From assembly GCA_031259655.1 (NCBI GenBank), contig JAIRLF010000155.1, positions 1 through 6,754 of the forward strand: DNA of 6,754 nt. The letters are read 5' to 3'. The translations under genes were made by a program, and so were the position numbers. Numbering within the stretch: the first letter of the stretch is position 1; each line of letters starts with the position of its first letter. Shown piece after piece: positions 4,494 to 6,754 of this stretch. Below the pieces are notes generated by a model, which was given only the letters and a program-made list of their open reading frames with translations, was not told where the DNA came from and did no database searches. The DNA comes from Prevotellaceae bacterium (lineage in GTDB: Bacteria; Bacteroidota; Bacteroidia; Bacteroidales; UBA932).

Positions 4494-6749
4494 ATGGAAA
4501 CATCGTCGTTACAGACAAACAGCGAAAAAAAATTGATAAGCAAACAGCTGGCGGACTTGTTGTCGAATTGCCAAAACTGCACGGAAGAATCGAAAAACCG
4601 TATCCGTAAAGCCTTCGATTTTGCAAACCATGCCCACATGGGAGTGCGCCGTAAAGCCGGAGAACCGTATATCCTGCATCCTTTGACCGTGGCGATGATT
4701 GTAGTGAAAGAAATCGGGCTGGGCGAGGACGCGATATGCGCCGCTTTGCTTCACGATGTTGTCGAAGACGCCGATTATACGGTCGAAGATATTCGATTCA
4801 GCTTTGGCGATAAGGTCGCCGAACTGGTCGACGGACTGACGAAAATCGAAGGCGTGTTCGACAAAACACAGTCGAAACAGGCAGAGAATTTCAAGAAAAT
4901 TCTTCTCACTCTGATTACCGATATCAACGTTATCCTGATTAAACTTGCCGACAGGCTTCACAATATGCGGACGCTCGACGCGATGTCCGAACGTAAACAG
5001 TTTCAGATTGCAAGCGAAACATTCTACCTGTTTGCCCCTCTTGCCGAACGGCTTGGATTCTACAAAATCAAAACCGAACTCGAAGACCTTAGCCTCAAAT
5101 ACTACGAACCGGCGGCTTACAAGGAAATCAAAGAGAAAATCGATAAGAAAGAAATCGAAAGCGGGACGTTTATCCAAAATTTTGAAACTCCAATTATTGA
5201 GAAACTGAAAGAAGCCGAAATCGAATTTGTTATCAACAGCCGTTTTAAATCGGTGTATTCGATATGGCGCAAGATGCAAAGCAAGAACGTGCCTTTTGAA
5301 GAGGTATACGATTTGTTTGCAATACGTATCGTTTTCAAACCCAACAGCAATCTCCCCGAACGAACGCAGTGCTGGGCGATATATTCGCTGGTAACGGAAA
5401 TCTACCGCCCCAAACTCGAACGTCTTCGCGACTGGGTGGGCACTCCGAAAGCTAACGGTTACGAGGCTTTGCACTGTACTCTCATGGGACCCGGAGGGGT
5501 ATGGGTCGAAGTGCAGATAAAAACCGAACGAATGGACGATATCGCCGAAAGAGGTATCGCCGCTCACTGGAAATACAAGATGTCGGGACAGTCGAAAAAA
5601 GAATTGGACAACTGGTTGTTGCAGGTGAGAGAAAACCTGATGAATAACGAAGAAAATGCCGAAAACTTTGTCTCCCATTTCAAAACCAATCTTCTCCAGC
5701 CCGAAATATACGTGTTTACTCCCAAAGGCGAACAGCGAAAACTGCCGAAAGGCGCTACCGCCCTCGATTTTGCATACGATATCCACTCGCACATCGGAAA
5801 TCACGCCATTGCTGCAAAGGTCAATTATAAACTTGTGCCTCTGAATCATGTGCTGAAAAGCACCGACCAGGTGGAAATTATCACTACCCGAACACAAAAA
5901 CCTAAAAAAGAATGGTTCGATTTCGTTACAACCGTCAAAGCAAAAAACCTGATTAAAACGGCTCTGAAATCCGAAGTTAAGGAACACAGCAAAAAAGGTA
6001 AGGAAATTATCGATACAAAACTTGCCGACCTCGGAATACAGCCAAGCGCACGAACATATCGAAAACTGATAGAGGCGTATAAACAGACGAACAAGGACGA
6101 ACTGTTTAGCAACGTGGGCGCAGGTCTGCTGTCGTTAGACAATTTCAATAAAGTGATTCGCGAAAATACTCCGCAAAAATGGGTGCAGTACTGGAGTATG
6201 CAACTCGGTCTGGGCGGACGAAATAAAATAAAGAACCTGAGAAAATTAGTGGAAGAAAAACAACAACAAACCGAAAAGACCGAAAAAATTAATCCCAAAT
6301 CGACCTACCTCTTGAAAGACGACCTCTCGTACAAAATCGCCGAATGTTGCAAACCTATCCCCGGCGACGAAATCATCGGTTTTACCGACAGCTCGACGTC
6401 TATTGTAACCGTACACAAACGAAAATGCGAAACGGCAATAAAACTCGCCGCTCAACACGCCGACAAAATCGTTAATGCGCAATGGAGCGTACACAAAATC
6501 CTCTCGTTCCTCGCTATTCTGGAAATCAGAGGTATCGACCGGCTCGGAATCTTACGGGAACTGACGGATATCATCGCCGACCGCCTGAACGTCAATATCC
6601 GAAAACTGAATATCGAAAGCCACGACGGTATCTTCGAAGGATTTATCGAACTGTATGTGCACGACCTCGAAGACCTGAACCTGCTCATCAATACCGTCCA
6701 ACAAATTAAAGGTATGGACAGCGTGAAACGGGTGGAAAAAGAAAATTGA
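4494..6749 (+). CDS. rel: Bifunctional (p)ppGpp synthetase/hydrolase, RelA/SpoT family, 751 aa
   Basis: This cytoplasmic stringent-response enzyme makes (p)ppGpp from ATP and GTP or GDP and hydrolyses it. The HD hydrolase (about 38-190) keeps H62 (YILHP), H87-D88 with E91-D92 (HDVVED) and D153 (LADRLHNMRT), so hydrolysis should be active. The synthetase (about 235-365) has SRFKSVYSIWRKM (249-261), D273 in VYDLFAIR, RLRD (310-313) in the position of the basic RxKD motif of bifunctional enzymes, NGYEALH (321-327) and E339 in EVQIKT. The first glycine of the usual GRxK loop is Ser249 here. The regulatory half holds TGS (about 403-465, YVFTPKGE), a helical region, a zinc-finger-type segment (C618-C619, H641, C645) and a C-terminal ACT domain (about 672-748, GIDRLGILRELTDII). 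The length is normal for a full Rel. The start is supported by the purine-rich site at 4481-4493. It is the last gene of the likely unit in view. Confidence 0.96.
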   Translation: METSSLQTNSEKKLISKQLADLLSNCQNCTEESKNRIRKAFDFANHAHMGVRRKAGEPYILHPLTVAMIVVKEIGLGEDAICAALLHDVVEDADYTVEDIRFSFGDKVAELVDGLTKIEGVFDKTQSKQAENFKKILLTLITDINVILIKLADRLHNMRTLDAMSERKQFQIASETFYLFAPLAERLGFYKIKTELEDLSLKYYEPAAYKEIKEKIDKKEIESGTFIQNFETPIIEKLKEAEIEFVINSRFKSVYSIWRKMQSKNVPFEEVYDLFAIRIVFKPNSNLPERTQCWAIYSLVTEIYRPKLERLRDWVGTPKANGYEALHCTLMGPGGVWVEVQIKTERMDDIAERGIAAHWKYKMSGQSKKELDNWLLQVRENLMNNEENAENFVSHFKTNLLQPEIYVFTPKGEQRKLPKGATALDFAYDIHSHIGNHAIAAKVNYKLVPLNHVLKSTDQVEIITTRTQKPKKEWFDFVTTVKAKNLIKTALKSEVKEHSKKGKEIIDTKLADLGIQPSARTYRKLIEAYKQTNKDELFSNVGAGLLSLDNFNKVIRENTPQKWVQYWSMQLGLGGRNKIKNLRKLVEEKQQQTEKTEKINPKSTYLLKDDLSYKIAECCKPIPGDEIIGFTDSSTSIVTVHKRKCETAIKLAAQHADKIVNAQWSVHKILSFLAILEIRGIDRLGILRELTDIIADRLNVNIRKLNIESHDGIFEGFIELYVHDLEDLNLLINTVQQIKGMDSVKRVEKEN

Positions 6750-6754
6750 AAACA

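Noticed and set aside
4509..5987. Long (492-codon) open frame on the minus strand opposite rel
   Set aside because: It is antisense to a gene with complete family motifs. The Phe- and Arg-rich composition is what the complement of GAA/AAA/CGA-rich coding DNA gives, and there is no promoter or ribosome site.

Overview
The window looks like chromosomal DNA of a Bacteroidota bacterium, probably of the order Bacteroidales. The reasons are promoter -7 boxes of the TAnnTTTG type on both strands, mostly weak Shine-Dalgarno sequences, AT-rich intergenic DNA against moderate-GC genes, and protein features typical of this phylum (a Bacteroidota-type Rel, a YD-repeat lipoprotein, and a class A PBP with RQIGSTIKP at the active site). 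No species can be named from the sequence.

Left part (1-1273): accessory and mostly non-coding. It opens with the truncated N-terminal DNA-binding part of an IS630-type transposase (1-248). On the minus strand there is a well-formed Bacteroides-type promoter (762-793) followed by an ATG at 740-738. That reading frame runs into a 27-nt TC/AG dinucleotide tract (596-622) and stops just after it, giving 49 codons. Losing one repeat unit would extend it to 159 aa, and gaining one to 143 aa. Both extensions cross a three-copy 21-bp tandem repeat (381-443). This is the most unusual thing in the window: a candidate phase-variable small gene, now apparently in its short state. Between it and the next gene lie AT-rich DNA, a possible remnant of a secreted-protein N-terminus (1051-1167), and short inverted and direct repeats just upstream of a plus-strand promoter.

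Right part (1274-6749): three genes on the plus strand, separated by only 16 and 12 nt and probably cotranscribed from the promoter at about 1230. They are a class A penicillin-binding protein (PBP1A type; peptidoglycan glycosyltransferase plus transpeptidase), an unrecognised lipoprotein with degenerate YD/RHS-like repeats, and a complete bifunctional Rel (RelA/SpoT family) with hydrolase, synthetase, TGS, zinc-finger and ACT regions. All catalytic motifs of the PBP and the hydrolase residues of Rel are present. The arrangement places cell-wall synthesis, an envelope lipoprotein and (p)ppGpp control in one transcription unit; that functional link is an inference from gene order only.
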